Shown in pieces: positions 41,416 through 42,024 of a stretch of 42,024 bases of DNA. Numbering within the stretch: position 1 is the first letter of the stretch; each line of letters starts with the position of its first letter. This DNA is from Mycolicibacterium vaccae NBRC 14118 = CIP 105934. Its GTDB lineage: Bacteria; Actinomycetota; Actinomycetes; Mycobacteriales; Mycobacteriaceae. Location: positions 1-42,024 of the forward strand of contig NZ_BCRS01000030.1 in assembly GCF_001552715.1 (NCBI RefSeq), given 5' to 3'. Below the pieces are notes generated by a model. The model was not told where the DNA came from and ran no database searches. It saw only the letters and a list, made by a program, of their open reading frames with translations. Both the position numbers and the translations under genes were made by a program.

Positions 41416-42024
41416 GCTCGTGTCCGTGTCGAACCGCCGTTGCACGAGATCACCTGTCCGACAACCGCTTCCATGGTGAAGCCGGACAGCAGCTCGACCG
41501 CGGCCGCGATCTCGTCGGCGGCGCCGATGCGCCCCATCGGGATGCCTTCGGCGTAGCTGCGTCGGATTTCGGCCAGCGGTACGCCTGCGGCGTCGGCGTC
41601 CACCTGTAGCTGAGGGGTGTCGATCACGCCGGGCGCCACCGCGTTCACGATGATGTGCTCGCGCGCCAACTCCCGTCCCAGCGTCTTGACCAGGGAGATC
41701 AACCCGGACTTGGCCGCGGCGTAGGCGGTCGCCTCGGGCCAGCCCGTCACCCCCCATTCGCTGGTGATGACCACGATGCGGCCCGCTCCGGCGTCACGCA
41801 TGTACGGCAGCACGCTCTGCACCAGGAAGAAGGTGCCACCGAGGTTGGTGTCGACCACCTTCCACCAGTCGTGCTCGTCGTGCTCGAGCAACGGGGCCAT
41901 CGTCATGTACGCGTGGTTGGCCACCAGCACGTCGAGGCGGCCTGCGGTGGTCGCGACGTGCGCGGCGATCGCCCGGCACTGCTGCGGATCGGACACGTCG
42001 CCGGCCGCGGTGAGCCCGCCGATC
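41412..42024 (-). CDS. Short-chain dehydrogenase/reductase, 5' end beyond the window
   Basis: C-terminal ~204 residues of an SDR; the frame is open to the right edge. It has VLVANHAYM (NAG-type strand with His), catalytic Ser in VVITSEWG, Tyr/Lys in YAAAKSG, the NAVAPGVIDTP loop and a C-terminal GQVISCNGGST. The N-terminal glycine motif lies off the edge. First visible gene of the SDR-ureohydrolase-deacetylase set; it may oxidise an alcohol in the same pathway. Confidence 0.88.
   Translation of the reverse strand, partial: IGGLTAAGDVSDPQQCRAIAAHVATTAGRLDVLVANHAYMTMAPLLEHDEHDWWKVVDTNLGGTFFLVQSVLPYMRDAGAGRIVVITSEWGVTGWPEATAYAAAKSGLISLVKTLGRELAREHIIVNAVAPGVIDTPQLQVDADAAGVPLAEIRRSYAEGIPMGRIGAADEIAAAVELLSGFTMEAVVGQVISCNGGSTRTRA

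Noticed and set aside
1..42024. CRISPR arrays, rRNA or tRNA genes, insertion sequences
   Set aside because: No spaced identical repeats, no rRNA or tRNA signature, and no transposase-like translation found on reading either strand.

Overview
The window is high-GC actinobacterial DNA and almost certainly comes from a Mycobacterium/Mycolicibacterium chromosome, probably an environmental, catabolically versatile species. The evidence is an ESX-1 type VII secretion block with PE35/PPE68, EspG1 and EspH, a WhiB6-type regulator, many GTG starts, 4-bp start/stop overlaps, leaderless-type promoters, and P450/ferredoxin and F420/PPOX-type oxidoreductases. Identifications rest on reading translations and recalled family motifs; no database search was run.

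Region 1 (1-10185, minus strand): ESX-1 core, read from right to left as a 30-codon leader ORF, espG1, espH, eccA1, eccB1, eccCa1, eccCb1, then PE35 and PPE68, which runs off the left edge. The machine genes are tightly coupled by overlaps of a few bases. A 176-bp gap before PE35 has a possible terminator and two palindromes, so PE35-PPE68 and onward probably forms a separately controlled unit. espE and espF, which precede espG1 in M. tuberculosis and M. smegmatis, are not next to espG1 here.

Region 2 (10186-13300): a regulatory flank with a MinD/EspI-like ATPase, a double-HTH XRE protein convergent with it, and whiB6, followed by a hairpin-rich noncoding stretch that ends in a very good intrinsic terminator.

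Region 3 (13301-19400): housekeeping and accessory single genes: epoxide hydrolase, a small two-repeat DivIVA-motif protein, EVE protein, pirin, small GNAT, acyl-CoA thioesterase-like protein, PPOX oxidoreductase, a hypothetical protein, DUF3072 and a maleylpyruvate isomerase-like protein. Several of these carry a TANNNT-like box 6-7 nt before the start codon, as in leaderless transcription. The divergent DivIVA/EVE spacer carries a perfect inverted repeat built on DnaA-box-like cores.

Region 4 (19445-22536): a P450-ferredoxin-SDR operon divergent from a TetR gene, with three direct repeats and one inverted copy of a putative operator between them.

Region 5 (22549-34851): a nine-gene minus-strand catabolic operon: glutamine-synthetase-like ligase, MetX-like hydrolase, D-2-hydroxyacid dehydrogenase, beta-hydroxyacid dehydrogenase, FAD monooxygenase, two ABC permeases, ABC ATPase and lipoprotein binding protein. 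It has a perfect palindrome just before the first gene and a strong hairpin after the last. A TetR gene lies downstream, and a DJ-1/AraC regulator and an MFS transporter lie upstream. This looks like import plus breakdown of a nitrogen-containing organic compound that I cannot name.

Region 6 (34852-36386): a visibly lower-GC patch with one credible orphan gene (zinc ribbon protein) and one doubtful ORF, likely acquired DNA.

Region 7 (36387-42024): ChaB-like protein, YdeI/OmdA-like protein, a DUF1023 alpha/beta hydrolase with a WxG-type N-terminus overlapped by a lipoprotein gene, then a minus-strand SDR-agmatinase-polysaccharide deacetylase operon joined by ATGA overlaps and cut by the right edge.
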